Below are positions 51,293-64,000 of a stretch of DNA of 64,000 nucleotides, one piece after another. The first letter of the stretch is position 1. Each line of letters opens with the position of its first letter. The position numbers and the translations under genes are program-made. The stretch lies in contig OU744454.1 in assembly GCA_916610825.1 (NCBI GenBank), positions 7,409,422 through 7,473,421 of the forward strand, written 5' to 3'. This DNA comes from Haliclystus octoradiatus (lineage: Eukaryota; Cnidaria; Staurozoa; Stauromedusae; Haliclystidae). Below the pieces are notes generated by a model. The model ran no database searches and was not told the DNA's origin. It worked only from the letters and a program-made list of their open reading frames with translations.

Positions 51293-54200
51293 ATGGTCCT
51301 TAGTCTTGCTTTAAACGTTTTCATTATAGCTAAAATGATCATGGTTGTATACGGGTTGGTGTGTTGTATCTTATTCCTTCAAACTGCTACTTGTGATGAA
51401 TTTGAATCGAGATTCGGAAACCCATGCTCTTTTCCGCCGTTAAAATTAGATTCGATGTCAGACATTAAATGTGGAAGTTCAATTGATCTAAATGATGCTT
51501 CAAAATTTATCCAACCAGGATCATTCGAAGCTAGAGATAGCCATATGTCAACTCAAGTAAGTAACTAAATTGTAAAAAGCAAAATGTTACTGATCAGCTA
51601 TAGTTCTGCGCTCTATGTCGTTTATTAGTTCTGATTATATTTATGTTCAACTAATAATTAATTTTGTCAGACTTACACAGCAAAAGTAATGTAACACTAT
51701 ACTGAAATAGAGAATGTATATAAGTGCTTACATTTTTTATTTGATAACAAGCGTAGCAATTAGTTCCAAGGGCTTAGGCGAATGCAAGGCAACAATAAAT
51801 TGTAGTAATTATAGTAGCTTAATTACTACTGCCAAACGGTTAATCTATGAAATGAGGGTAAACCTACATAAATTTCTACATGAGGGTAAACCCACCTGAA
51901 TGATTCAAAAATTAGCAATTCAAAAACTAAACTTTCAGAGGCTATTGTAATCCCGGCAGTTTTTCTTTCAAAGTAGTGTCTCTATACATCTCCAGACGGA
52001 CCACGATATCAAAAGGAGGGAGGGGGTTAATAGATCAATTTCCAACTTAAAAAAATATATAAGAGTATTAACAACCAAATAGCTATCGTAGAAACTCCCA
52101 TTTGAGCCGTTGTATATTTAGGACCCAACCCTTAATATTCAAAATGGCGCCCTTACTATCGTAAACTGTCGAAAATAAATGTGGTAATACACTAACTCGG
52201 TAATAATAAACAGAATGACGAAACTGTAGATTTCGTGTTAAATGTTTTTCTTACTCAAGAGGAAACTGACTAAAACAGGAATTATAATACTAAATATTGG
52301 ACTTACATGAATGTGAGGCATAACTAAAATGAGGCTAATTAAGGATATGCTGCAATAGATAATGACGTACGCTACAGTATAATTGAAATTTTCTTCAACA
52401 TTCTGGGATATTTTACTGCTATTTTAAATCTGCTAAATGCATTACAAAATGTAAAACTTACAAATATTTGAAGCATGGATTTATCTTTTTTAAAACGGAG
52501 GTTTATTTCTCTGCCTTGTTGTATATAATTTAGAGCGTTTATAGACTTTGGTTAATGTTGCTCTTTTAAGATATGGTTTCATTAGTTTATTACTAACTTT
52601 CTTATTTGCAGAAGCTTTACACTTTGGTTACCATAGATCCGGATGTACCCAGCAAACAGAAACCTCGTTATCGCAGCTGGCTTCATATGCTCATTGTGAA
52701 TATAAAGGTAGTGACCGCTGCATAGAGGTGACCGTTATAACAGGTTTAACTGCAGCTGTTTATATTTTAATTTCATTCACATTTTAAGTGAAATTTTAAG
52801 GATGTACATGCACTACGAAATTGAAAATCTAAAATCTCACTGAAAAGATGCCATTTTTATCTAATTTTATATTGTATTTCAGTATATTTGATCAACTTTA
52901 TCGTATATCTAAACCTATTGGATACACACCATTATCATATATTGCAATAGTGACCATTAAAGGCAGTTGGCGACTGCATAGAAGTGACCGTTATAACAGG
53001 TTTAACTGTAGCTGTTTATATTTTAATTTCATTCACATTTTACGTGAAATTTTAAGGCAAAACATGCATTACGAAATTGAAAATCTGAAATCTTACTGAA
53101 AATATACCATTTTTATCTAATTTTATATTGTATTTCAGGCTGCAGTACATGAGTGGGAGTAGAATATTTTCTTGTATTTTGCCAGATGGTAGTTTTTTTC
53201 ATTCTTTTAATACAGTATTCTGTTTTATAGGGAGATGATGTTTCATCTGGGAAAGAAATAAAAGGTATTCTATTAGTGCATCATTATTATCATACATACA
53301 TTATACAATTATAAATTATTTTAATAGATATGGCATTATCATATATGATGGTTACATTGTCATTTAATACATTATACAGTAATAACGTAATATTCAATAA
53401 TAACTCGTTGACTTTGACAGCATTTCGGCCGGGACAAAAATAATTCAACGTATTACACGATAAAACGTATTGTACGATAACGTATTATGTGATATTGACT
53501 GTATGTTGTGATTGACATTTCCATATCTATTACAATTAGAGTTGGCGAAATGAGAACACTGTATTTGGACGGGCGTTTTACAGACATTTAAAGGGGTACA
53601 ATAATATGTTATTCGGAATCAGGAACTGAATATTAATTAGCGAACATGAAGAAACCAACTATAGATAGTGTATCATTTGTGTTCTAGTAATTAAGAAAAT
53701 AGCCTGCGTGCAGACTAAAACGTACATGGTTCATGCCAGATCGTAGTATGGTAGTTAACATTTCATTGCATCGCAGTTCTGTCCTCTGAATGGCTGCTAA
53801 ATCATTATTTTCAATTTACCATATAATATGATTGACATTGGATTGATATGATATGTCACATGTTGAATGTTTTTCGGGAAGAGAATGTTTTTGAAATTAA
53901 TCTTGTCCGCGATCATTATTTGTCAATTTTTGTCATTGTGTAGTTTGGCATGCGAGGGCATACGTCCACGTTTAAACTGCTCAAGATATACGATTTCAAT
54001 CAACAGCTGTTTACCATTCAAATATTCCTAGAATTCTCGACGTATCATTTTGTTTGTTTGCCCGACTATTCCAATAAAACGCTTTTTATTGCAAAGCAAT
54101 TGAAGAGAACGAAACTCCCACATTTTGAAATGTGTTAGATCATTGCTATAAAATCTTTTCGTTGTCCGATTGGAGAATCTATATATGATGGTATAATATA

Positions 54201-56158
54201 GTATAATTCAATGATCGATAATTCTTCTTCAACAGTCTTCAGTCTTCCTATTGCCCATAGGCTTCATAATTTATCATGCTCCGATGACGGCCTAATAACA
54301 TTTTATGGTATAAAGTGATGATAGAATAGAATAGAATAGAATAGTGTATTTTAAGGCCTTTAAACAACTTAATACAAGTATGTATCTACGTTTTTATTTT
54401 ATACTTTAACTAACAGATATTTCGTTATTTTGCTGTTGTTCCTAGAAGCCTGGTTTTTATTAACTAATTTGGTTTATTTTGTCGATTTTTTAATAAAGCT
54501 GATTTAATTTTCTCTTTATATTTGCTGTTACTATCATTATGTAAATCAATATATTTGTTCATAAATTTTGCACCACGAAAAGTAAAAGATCTCTTTCCAC
54601 GGTCTGAATGATATATATCTACGTGGCCAATCACAGAGCAGAACGCTCTGTGGTGGGCATAAACGCAATGATGATTGGCTCTTACAGGTTAAACTAAAAA
54701 TAAGTTTAAGCTTTTCAATTTAAAATGCAAATATATCTTTTTGAAAGCTTTTCAATTTTAAATATCCAGAATATAGCTGTGAGTGTGGTCAGAGATCCAA
54801 GAAACTTTATGCAACTGCAACATTTGATGCTTTAACACACACAATACTCTAACCCCAATATTCGTCACAATCGACAATAAGTCGCAAAACAGTGGACAAA
54901 TGCATTAAAATCAACCATTTTACAAGACGCGTGCCACATCCTTCCAGAATTTACGGCCGTGTGGCGATGGGCATCAGGCAACTCTCTGAAATACGTTAAC
55001 GGAACAGGGTGTGGTACTTGCCGAGGGTATTCATGTACCCTGAGTAAGTTTAACAAACCAGAAGAATTATATCACATGTAAAATACCTAAAAGAGCATTT
55101 GTATCTTCAATTATACCTGTGCTTAACTACCTTTGCTTTCTCCATCAGACAGATAAGAATGCATTTTGAACTGAACTCAAATCGTAATTACAGATATTTA
55201 TGTCCGTAAAACAAACTGAGAAACAGGAATTGCGTATAACTTTAAATACAGAAAACAAACGGAACATAAATTTAAACTGTCAACCGAGGTAATTGATACA
55301 CACATTAGATTCAAAATCATCGATGTAAGTTGGTCTAACGAATATTCAAGATGTGTTTAGTCTAAAAGATTTAGAAGATCATCTTAAATCATAGTTTCGA
55401 TTAAAGTATACCTCAACGTGAAACTATAGCAATGTATTCGGAATGGCCATGAGCCTCCAGCGGAAGGGGATACTTTGGAAAGAGATTGATAGAAAAGTAT
55501 TAACAATTCCTCAGTAGCTCCTTCGGAGCGTCTGCGTGGAGTTGAGGGCCGTTATGGAATGAGCGCTAATTCCTCAGATAGAATCCCACACAAATGGGAT
55601 GTAGCCCTTTACTTTCTGCTGTTCCAGGCAACTCCGAATCACAGCGATACAAGGACGTGGGACTTTTTATGGGCAACACTTTTTCAAATCAGTACAATGT
55701 TTACAGATATCAAATATTTCCCGGTTGCATTATCATATTTCTAGAAGATTTGGTCAATATTTTGTTAGAAAATGAAATAAAAACCATACCAAAGGTCGAT
55801 ATCGTAATGATATGGGTGACACCGGACACGGATATCAATCTAAATGTAATATGGGTTTGGATTTCTCCTTAGAGGAACGATTTGGAGTACCGGATTTTTC
55901 CGTAAACCCTCGGGATCTCAAGTAAACTATTGCAGTTTAATCATGTTTATTTATTTTCATTTGACAGAGTTTAACCCACCTTCACCGCCAAAGGGAAGTG
56001 GACCTCATAGATATATGACATATTTAATTGTACAAAAAGATCATGTCAGCTTGGAGAAAATTGAAGATAGGTCAAAGTTTTCAATTGAAAATCTTTTGGA
56101 TGAATCAAATATGGGTGAAATTGTTGCAGCTACTGTGTTCAAAACTGAGAATAAATAA
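51293..56158 (+). CDS. Secreted phosphatidylethanolamine-binding protein (PEBP family)
   Basis: Four exons join in frame: 51293-51556, 52612-52707, 53231-53264 and 55968-56158, giving 194 residues. The N terminus is hydrophobic (signal peptide; the first ATG or the in-frame ATG 14 codons later could both serve), ending near TATC just before DEF. The fold's ligand-pocket signatures are present: [12 protein letters not shown] (91-102), [17 protein letters not shown], and [10 protein letters not shown] (138-147). Extra Cys residues in exon 1 (NPC, KCG) fit an extracellular member. PEBP proteins bind anionic or lipid ligands and may inhibit proteases or kinases; the role here is unknown. The protein is close to the usual family length. 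The small third exon (34 bases) rests on its frame and its GDDVSSG match. An AATAAA lies at 56175. Confidence 0.92.
52705..53140. repeat. Tandem duplication in PEBP intron 2, derived from the mariner-like MITE family
   Basis: Segments 52705-52882 and 52960-53140 are about 90% alike with an offset of 256 bases (shared 'GACCGTTATAACAGGTTTAA', 'GTGAAATTTTAAGG', 'TTTTATATTGTATTTCAG'). Each copy ends in a good polypyrimidine-AG. The 5' end of each resembles the end of the element at 34910-35086. Neither AG is needed by the PEBP model. Confidence 0.75.
54327..54352. repeat. (ATAGA)n short repeat
   Basis: A run of AGAAT units. Its position just beyond the LINE fragment at 54464-54604, in that fragment's downstream direction, suggests it may be the retroelement's 3' tail. 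Confidence 0.7.
54464..54604 (-). mobile_element. LINE reverse transcriptase C-terminal remnant
   Basis: On the minus strand 46 codons before a TAG stop read like the very end of a non-LTR retrotransposon polymerase: [16 protein letters not shown] and [15 protein letters not shown]. It lies in PEBP intron 3. The sequence differs from the LINE at 40793-41365, so it is a second family. The rest of that 2.7-kb intron shows nothing I recognise. Confidence 0.6.
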
Positions 56159-56174
56159 TAACTTGAAGACAGAG

Positions 56175-56180
56175 AATAAA
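56175..56180 (+). terminator. Polyadenylation signal of the PEBP gene
   Basis: AATAAA 17 bases after the PEBP stop codon. The 3' UTR would be very short. Confidence 0.5.
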
Positions 56181-57355
56181 AGACACAATGGCTAAATAAG
56201 ATAACAGATTAGAGATGTCCAACAAAATGTATTTCTATACAGCTCCCGATACAGCTCTGCTAACCAGCAGTAAAGCACCATATTAATGTTTTGCTTTTAG
56301 CAAATTAATTTCTTTATTTATTAAATCATTATCATTATTATTGGAAGACATTAAATAAAGTAGAGACACCGTAATGAGTTGAACAGCCAATCATCGGCTA
56401 TGATTGATTTGTTTCACGCGTATTTGAAAGATTTAATATTCTTGTTTCAAGAAAAACTGAAAATATTGTGTTCTGAATGCTTTAATTGTTTGAATTTCGA
56501 CAGAAGTTATTGCTCCTTCCCTACTATATAGAACAAATGCCTTCTTATTACTCGTTTTACTGACGACGATTAGTAGTAGCCAGGGTACGGCAAAAATGGG
56601 CGTCAAGGGATCCTAGACGTAAGAAGGCTAGAGCAAATTCAGAAGAAAATAGATAATTTTCTGATTTATAGGTCAAACCTCAACACAAAATTCAGAAGAA
56701 TATGTCGACAACATTCCACGATTCCAGAGGACTAAACCTTTTATCAGTCACTGGTAGTAGTGTTAACTGCAATATTGCAGACATATTAGCGGTCACATAA
56801 ATGAAATTGCCGTCTCTCTTTCGTCTAACATATTTTGCTAGATAAAGGGAGTCACAAATGACTGTCAGGCATAGCTGACAAAGAAAATTATAAAACGATA
56901 AACAACAGAAAACATTACCGTATGGCGTATATTGTACGGAATGTCCGCCAAAGAGGAGAACTTTCCTAAGTAATGTTCTAGTATTGCAACTATAATTTAA
57001 CCAGCCAAATGCAACATAATTAAGCTTCAGCATAATTCTGTTTCTGTTTCAAACTATTTCAGCAAGAGCAACAAATGCTTTACTAATGACCCTACACCAC
57101 CAGGCACTGCAAATGTTTTTGAATTTCATGGTTATAAATTACATTAATTACAAATGAATAGTTCATGAAGATTGGCCCATTAACGTTCATCAACTGTTCC
57201 CAGGGGGTATAGGAATATCGGAAAAAGAATATAGGAAAAAGAATTAAAGTAAGAGAAAAACGGTATCCATAATTTGAGTTATTATATTCCACACAGCTCA
57301 GTAAGCTACAAACTCAATAGTAGCCAATCTCAGGCTGTAAATAGTAGTAATAATA
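56181..57355. other. Convergent intergenic region between PEBP and SF3A3
   Basis: This separates the 3' ends of two genes. It holds no supported gene. A GTTCATGAA motif near 57160 recalls the foldback family at 32695-32821. Confidence 0.4.
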
Positions 57356-57361
57356 TTTATT
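57356..57361 (-). terminator. Polyadenylation signal of SF3A3
   Basis: AATAAA on the minus strand, 108 bases after the SF3A3 stop codon. Confidence 0.5.
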
Positions 57362-57468
57362 AATCTACTACTTATTAATCTCAGGCTGTAACTGTGAAAA
57401 TATAGTAAATATTTCAACTTTGATCTTACATAGGCCTACCGTCCATGCATACATGTATCTTTCTCCAT

Positions 57469-60400
57469 CTATAAAAGTCCTTGACGGCTTAAATCCTCGA
57501 ATGTCTTTTTATTAACAACATTCCCTTGAGTATCTTCATATTCTTCTTCATTTTCAGGCTGCCATCTTTGTTTAGCTTTACTTGTTTTCAATCTATCCCA
57601 TAATGCAATAGCATCCTCGATTAATGTGACATTAGCAAAATGTGCCGTATTTGGTATACCAAGACATCGCATGCCATGAGCATGTCGCCATTCGGCAAAA
57701 TGACGTTGAAATGCTTTAGGACCACGATATTTAAAATTACCACATATCTCGCAGCTGTAGTAAATATTTAATCCATGAAGTTTGAATAACCAGTACGGAA
57801 TTGGTTTACCATCCCAACCTAAAGAAGACAATTGTAAATGAAATGTTATTTTAGTTTAAGATAACATTTTGATATAGAAGACTTAGTATAGCCTACTATC
57901 AACTAGCTAAGATATGTAGCCTAATTAACTCAGGTAAGCAGGATATGAATGAGATAAGATTCAAAGTATAAAAAAATGGTCCTTTCCTGTGATTTATGAG
58001 CCACATAATAACTTTTTTGAAAAATGGAAAGCCCTTACAAATTGCGAAAAGTGTTCATGAACAGAGATAATTAACAAATTTATTAAAAGCTCATGAACAG
58101 TTCATGAACAGAACAAGTTAATTTGTCTGTTCCTGTTTGTCATGATACTTTACCAACTGGTATTGAACTGTTCTTGAAAATGGCGGTATTTAAAACAAGT
58201 TAATGATGAGTTTTGCTTACACTGACAGTAAGAGACAGCAACGTCACTATGAACTGCCAAAACTGAACTTCAGAGAGGTTGTCCAGGCCGACGAATTAGG
58301 AGATCAAGAGTAATAGCCTGCATAGTCCGCTGGGAAAACTGTTAAGCACCATGCACATTAGAAATTTGGTAAAGAGAATGTATACATTGACCTGTCCAGC
58401 AACCAGAAAAAGGGATCATGGGATTCTGTATGATTGCTCATTGTTATAATTCAGAATTACTTTGAAACTTTTGAGAAATGTACAAAGCGCAAATTATTTC
58501 CGAATTGAACCAGAAACTGTCTAATTACCTTTTAACCATCATACCTGTACATAAAACTCACAAAGAAAAGTATGGAATTATGTTTGCATTGCAAAAAAGA
58601 AACAAAGAAGAGAGCATGTCAGCAGTGAAATATTACCTCAGACGACCATGTTCCAATTACGTGTTACCATGGCCCGCAATTTTCGAACTCTGTTTTCTTT
58701 GGCTAATATTTTGTTTGATTATTCTATTAACCAATCATTTTCTGATTTCAGTTTTGGCACTGTGTGCAATTTCAAAATAAATTGTACTTCTCTTACTCTT
58801 ATAGCCAATCAGAATCAAGAAAGTTTTGTAGGTATGTGATTGACCATAAAACGTTTATTGTAAACTGTTATTAAATTTGATGAACTGTTTATGAGCCCAA
58901 AACAATATTAATTCATCCGCATTGCCCAGTTAATCTAGCCTGGTTATATTTGCATGCATGTGAAGCTAGCTTCGGCAGAAGATAGAAAAAACCTTATAAA
59001 ATGTCAAAACAATAGATGGCAAATACAATGTTTGAAGTGAAGTTCTTCTGTTTCAAACAAAGAATAGAGTTTAGAAAACAACTAAATCAGTTGCAAGACA
59101 GAATGCAATTTAAGAAATAAAACAAGCAAATTGTTTAAAAAGAAAGTGAAAACTGGTATTTTAGCAATAACTAAAAATACCCTTTTAGTAAAATGTCTCT
59201 GTTTGAAGAATTCGGTTTGGATAGGGAACAAGAGAATCCTTTGAAATTGATTCATTAATATAGCTCCCTCTTACCAAGTGGTAGGTTCTTTGGATTGTAA
59301 AGCACTTGTTCTTCTTCATCATCTGATTCGTCATGGCCACCGCCTTCTGCATCTTCATCTTCTTCTAATTCATCACTTGTTCTCGCTTGTTTACGTTCTA
59401 CATTCTCACGGGTAGCTTGACGTTCCTCGCCAAGAATTTCAATTAGTTTATATACCTATAAATAAGAGTGATGGAATCATAATAATTGCAATTACAAACA
59501 AATTTCAAAAGACACGAGTCTCTATTTCATTTCATGTTCTGCTCCATGAAGCTGAGAGTCGCGGCACACAGGATAGAGAAACTTCTTACAAAGCGTTGTG
59601 TTCTATTTCTCAAATTGTGAAAAGTCAATCAGATGCGACGTTTGGTCATGTGATTGCAGGACCTGATTAACATTTCAGCATCACTCAGCAATCTGTCTCC
59701 AAAGGGCCTTAAAATGGGCGTGTCAAACATAGAATAGGAGATGTGCATCAAGATTTCACATGTTGATTTTATTGTTTTAACTTGTTGTAATGGCTATGAA
59801 AATACGAGTTCTGAAAAAAATTATTTAGTAATTGGCTGATTTTATAATAATATATCAAATCCGAGCAATTTGATTGGCTCCTTGAAGTGTGACGTCAAAC
59901 CCTCGTATCGCAAAGAAACCCACAAAAATTCAACAGCGCTTAACTATGGCGATGTGAACTTGATTCTAGTTATCGTTACTGTTTTATTCCCTTCTGCAAG
60001 TCTACTAGTATATTTTGTCTTCAAAAATGTTTTGCATATGTTACTGGATGAAACAGTATTGTCATTCGTCACAAGTGGCTAAACATGGCAAGTTGTAAAA
60101 AAATTACAATGGAGATAACCATGGAAATGGACAGGAACGTGCAGGAATCCTGATAAATTCTTTATTATAATCGCTCGGAAGATAAAATTGAAACTTCTTA
60201 AATAGGGTATTATTGGTCATATTTCAAGGCCAGTGTAGAAAAAACAGCAACATTTTTTGGCGCACATCCCTTACTAGCCTTGCTTTCAAAGACATCAACA
60301 GACAAATTTGGTTTTGAATTTTTATTGTCACCCTTTTGTTTTCATCAAAAGCAAAACGATTCACGCAAAAATAAATGTTCTATTGCAGCGGTAGAATGAT

Positions 60401-63400
60401 GGTGTTAAAGTTCAAGGGACAGAGTATTATTTGTTTCATCAAAACCATTTTGTTTCGCCCTTTTTATACTGTTTATATTGACCTTACACTTTTCAAAACG
60501 AAACAAGATCTAATAATGAAAAATGATTTGAATATTTAGCTTTTGAACGAAAACTCTTAGATTTTTCGAATAGTTGCTATTCGAATAGCATTTAATATAG
60601 ACTACTATTCAAATCAATAAACAGTTAACCTCAGTTGGGACTCAATTCCCAATTAGAATTGGTTATTCATTTCCTACATTGATTTTCACTTTTAGAATAA
60701 TAACATTTTACAAATTGATTGTTTTTTTAAGGGCCCTATAAGCTGAAGCTTATATAGCTTACAGGTTGATGCGGCGCTGTGTGATAGGATTTCGCTGTTG
60801 TAAGATTGTGCCAATTCGTAATGAATTAGTGATGTGTTAAGCAGATCAAAATATGAAATCATTGCTTGTTTTGCAGACAATCCCAACTTACTAATTAATT
60901 TATTTCATTTTGAAAACTGAAAATATTACTTTGTCTACAATCGGCCCACAATATTAACTCATATTATTCATGGCAAAAAAAATACAGTTTTTTTGAATTC
61001 AAACACAAAGACGTCCATGGTCTGACAAAATGTTGAACCTCAACGATTTGGATCAATGGATGAGTAGTTATAATGAAATTATTTTTCCTATTTTTCTAAT
61101 GATTTTTGATTTATATCCAACATTTTACTTTTTCTTTCCTTTTTGATTCTCCTAGCCTTCAGCAAACTAGGTTTCCAGAATTTTTGGACTTCGTCGGACC
61201 CTGAGCTTGTCTGTGTCAAAATAGCCTACCTGAGCTTCAAGCTGAGCAATTTCTTTATGCTTCTTTTGATTATCAGCCCCACGTCCACGTGATTTGACAA
61301 ACAATGCTGGATCAAGTTCATTAACTGCTTTACCTTTAGTATAAAACAATCGCTGTGCTCTTTGCTCCAGAGTACCGCCACATTTTAAATCTAACGCTTG
61401 TAGGGCAGATTTTAATCGATCAAGACCAAGGGACATAAGTTCTTCTGCAGATGAGAATGCCGATAGATCTAAATGAGCGCTACTACGTGATAACGCACTA
61501 CTACTTTCTTTTGGCCAACCAGGGAATGTCCCTTTGGACCAATGTGCTTCATAATCATCCAGAGCATCACCCATTTCTTTATCCATATTATACAAAGGCA
61601 TTTTCCTTTCTAAGAATGAATATAAATACTCTAAAAGATTTCCAAGATAACGCTGATAGTCATTGTTTTTCTTTTCTTTTGATATGTCGAAGAGACAATC
61701 GAATACCATAAGATACGTAAGGTAATCTACATGCTCAATATTTTTTAAATTTAAATACTGTGTATATGATTCGTGTAAGTCAAGGTATTTCCCGTAGCCT
61801 TCCTCATCTGTAAAATCAACAAGCGCCTCTTGTTCTTCTGCTGGCTTCTCCCTTGCTTCTTTCAATCTACAAACAAAGCAAGGAAATCAATGTTAGAAAA
61901 CAATCAGATGAGAAATTCAAGTCTTCATTTTAAGTGAGCTATCTATAAAACTGGCAGAGAAACAACATAACAATCTCAGCGCAGTAACAAATTGGCTCAG
62001 AAGCAAATTGTCCTTTGCTGCCCTGATTCGATCTGCAATTTTATGCAAACAGGGTTCAAAAACAATCAAGCGAACACCATTCACAAAGACCCTACACAAT
62101 GCCAATATAACGGATGTGGTAGAATCCATCAACTAATGGTGAATCCATATTATATATAAAAAAAAATAATTTGTTATGAAAAAAAAATGCATGTCCGCAT
62201 ATTGATGGTTCACTTCAGATAGGGAATTTCATCCAAAGTATGTGCAGTGCATATGTAAGGAAGCACTGTTATTTCACTATGAACCTTGGAAATACTAATC
62301 GCTACTGAAAACCTACTGAAAACATAATGGAATGGGATTGGGTTCTGAAACCATGATGACCTACTGAAATTCACCAGACACAATTATAAATCTTAAATCG
62401 TTTTACTGAAAAACTACTGAAACGCACCTTTTAGAATCTGCCTAATTTTGATCAGTAGCCTAGTAGGATTTTAAGTATGTTTTCAGTAGGTTTTCAGATT
62501 TTCAAAATCTGTAGTACTGTTTCATGCCAAGAAGTGCCCCACTCTTGCAAGTTTGTCTTGAGTTACCTTAAAAATTATAGTGGAATCCATTATCCATGTA
62601 TGCTACACCGGATAGATCCTGTGTGGATTGCAGACCTAATTTATTTTAAATTGAGCGATTATATTGACGAAGGATACTATTTGATGCTGAAATTACCAAT
62701 CAAATATTTAGTTTTTCAAATAAAAAAATAATAAAATACTAACTATTCAGATAATCCTTTGTTTGTTTTAGCCTTTTCTTTTAAAACAATTGAGTTCAGT
62801 GTGTAGGCCTACATGCCAAGTTGCTAGATGTTAATAATTTTATTAACACTGACGTTAAGTTACAACTGTTCAGACGCACGATAGAACCTGTTCTATAATA
62901 AGCATCTGAAACGTGGGTTCTATCAACCACATTATTGACTCGACTTGACTCAGCTTATGACGCCATGCTTCGGCATGCTTTAGGAATACATTGGCCCAAA
63001 CTTTTGTTCTTTGTGTAGCAAATAGGTTGGGCGTAAGAGGGACAGGATATTCTTATAATGTGACTGTACAGACAGAAACACTAAATTAACTATCAAGAAA
63101 GCTCTGGGTCGAGTTTAGATTTAGTTGCCCACATTTTGATTTTTCAGCATTGCAAACTCTGTCAATATACTGAATCTAGCCTATGAGGCACCACTGGGAC
63201 CCAGTTTGTAGAGTACGACAGGGCACCCCTGAGATAATATTTCAAGTCTATCAAGCTGCCCGCAAAGTTGTTTTTGTCGGAAAGCCTAATATAACCATAA
63301 AATGTTTAAAAATAATCAATCTGTTTACTATTTATCTGAAAAATCTGATTTTCTGTCTTGAAGACAAAGTTTCGATGTTATAAAGCGCTCGCAGAAAAAC

Positions 63401-64000
63401 ATTCTGTGGGAACCTCTGAGGCCCCCTCTAGAGTAGGGAAAATTTCCGCATCTGGGATTTTGATTAATTAGGGTTAAACGTCAAAAAATTTACTGTTAGC
63501 CCTGCTCTGCAAACTGGCCTACAGACAGTGGTCTACTGTCTACTACTTAGTGTTAACATCGCATAGGCCATAGACTATGATTCTCCAATACCCGGCCCTT
63601 TGACAAGATAATTGCAGATATGTCTGAGGTAGGTCTAGTCTATATCCTATGTGCAGATTTGTGGATTAGCTTATAATAATCCTAGGGACCTAGGCCCATA
63701 ATAGCTTACTGCAGAAATTCCATTTGCATTGGTTCAGCAATTTCATTTGGGTATTTCCTATGATATTCTTTGATGGAACGCAGACGGCCATAAAATTCGG
63801 CAAATTCATTTGGTCCAGATAGAGATAGTATCTCTTCTTTCCTCATGCCATCATGATCTTGGTATAAACTTTTCTGTTTCTCTGTTATACTCATGTATCT
63901 ATCTAACAGAAGTCGTGTACGGTGATCTGAATTTATTTGATCTTTTAAACCACTTTTCTTACGAAGAAGCTCTTGGGACATAGCATCGTCAAGGCGTTCA
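57469..64000 (-). CDS. SF3A3: Splicing factor 3A subunit 3 (SF3a60), 5' end outside the window
   Basis: Four exons are visible: 63710-64000 (cut by the window edge), 61230-61866, 59275-59455 and 57469-57818. They encode about 485 residues, so only some 15 N-terminal residues are missing. SF3a60 is a core component of the U2 snRNP in the spliceosome, where it helps bind the branch-site region. Seen here are the N-terminal [12 protein letters not shown] and [13 protein letters not shown] blocks, [31 protein letters not shown] with a SAP-like [20 protein letters not shown] segment, an acidic stretch (exon 3), and the C-terminal matrin-type zinc finger CEICG...H...H within [19 protein letters not shown]. 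It ends [14 protein letters not shown]. All junctions keep frame with GT-AG borders. Conservation makes the assignment essentially certain. Confidence 0.97.
57832..59274. other. SF3A3 intron 3 with TTCATGAAC palindromes
   Basis: Several 'GTTCATGAACAG' copies at 58050-58110 resemble the foldback element at 32695-32821. No exon or RNA gene is supported. The next intron (59456-61229) shows no recognisable element either. Confidence 0.4.
62302..62498. repeat. Inverted repeat built of CTACTGAAAAC units
   Basis: CTACTGAAAACCTACTGAAA at 62302 is answered by its reverse complement, ending TTTTCAGTAGGTTTTCAG, at 62478-62498. Intermediate copies of 'CTACTGAAA' lie at 62360 and 62410. This is a small foldback element in SF3A3 intron 1. 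Confidence 0.6.

Noticed and set aside
51714..51899. Additional PEBP exon
   Set aside because: Exon 51293-51556 joins directly in phase 0 to 52612-52707 and reconstructs the PEBP fold. This ORF has no PEBP-like sequence.
55559..55872. Overlapping ORFs upstream of the last PEBP exon
   Set aside because: They are out of phase with exon 3 and encode nothing like the family. The conserved motif [10 protein letters not shown] comes only from 55968 onward.

Overview
This 64 kb window is animal nuclear DNA: AT-rich, intron-dense and full of transposon debris. There are no operons, ribosome binding sites or CRISPR arrays. Five conserved genes have GT-AG introns whose phases and reading frames agree across every join, and one single-exon receptor is also present. 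The gene set (astacin with a C-terminal ShKT domain, Patched-related transporter, secreted PEBP, pyruvate kinase, SF3A3) fits an invertebrate. An ascidian-like chordate is my best guess, but nothing here proves the phylum.

Layout. 1-3005: repeat-rich spacer. 3006-3953 (+): intronless rhodopsin-like GPCR. 3954-7907: spacer with one inverted-repeat element. 7908-13210 (-): six-exon secreted astacin metalloprotease with a TATA box, and a peculiar CGTCGAAA-type repeat array upstream. 14021-22946: mostly non-coding, with a (TACA)n microsatellite, a 175-bp tandem array and a foldback element. 22947-39165 (+): complete eight-exon pyruvate kinase, with introns holding many mobile elements. 41813-49828 (-): six-exon Patched-domain transporter, convergent with pyruvate kinase. 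51293-56158 (+): four-exon secreted PEBP, divergent from the transporter. 57469-64000 (-): SF3A3, complete except for the first few codons, which lie beyond the right edge.

The genes have unrelated jobs (signalling, extracellular proteolysis, glycolysis, lipid or sterol transport, ligand binding, splicing) and show no sign of working as a cluster. The main interest is the transposon biology. Pyruvate kinase intron 3 holds an intact Mutator-like element: a 592-codon transposase with all DDE-type landmarks, matching 22-bp terminal inverted repeats and a probable 10-bp target duplication. Intron 1 holds a hAT-like element with perfect 8-bp target duplications, nested inside a second element that also has 8-bp duplications, followed by a tRNA-derived SINE and a Harbinger-like element. 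A small mariner-like element sits only 7 bp past a pyruvate kinase splice donor. Related sequence begins at a PEBP splice donor.
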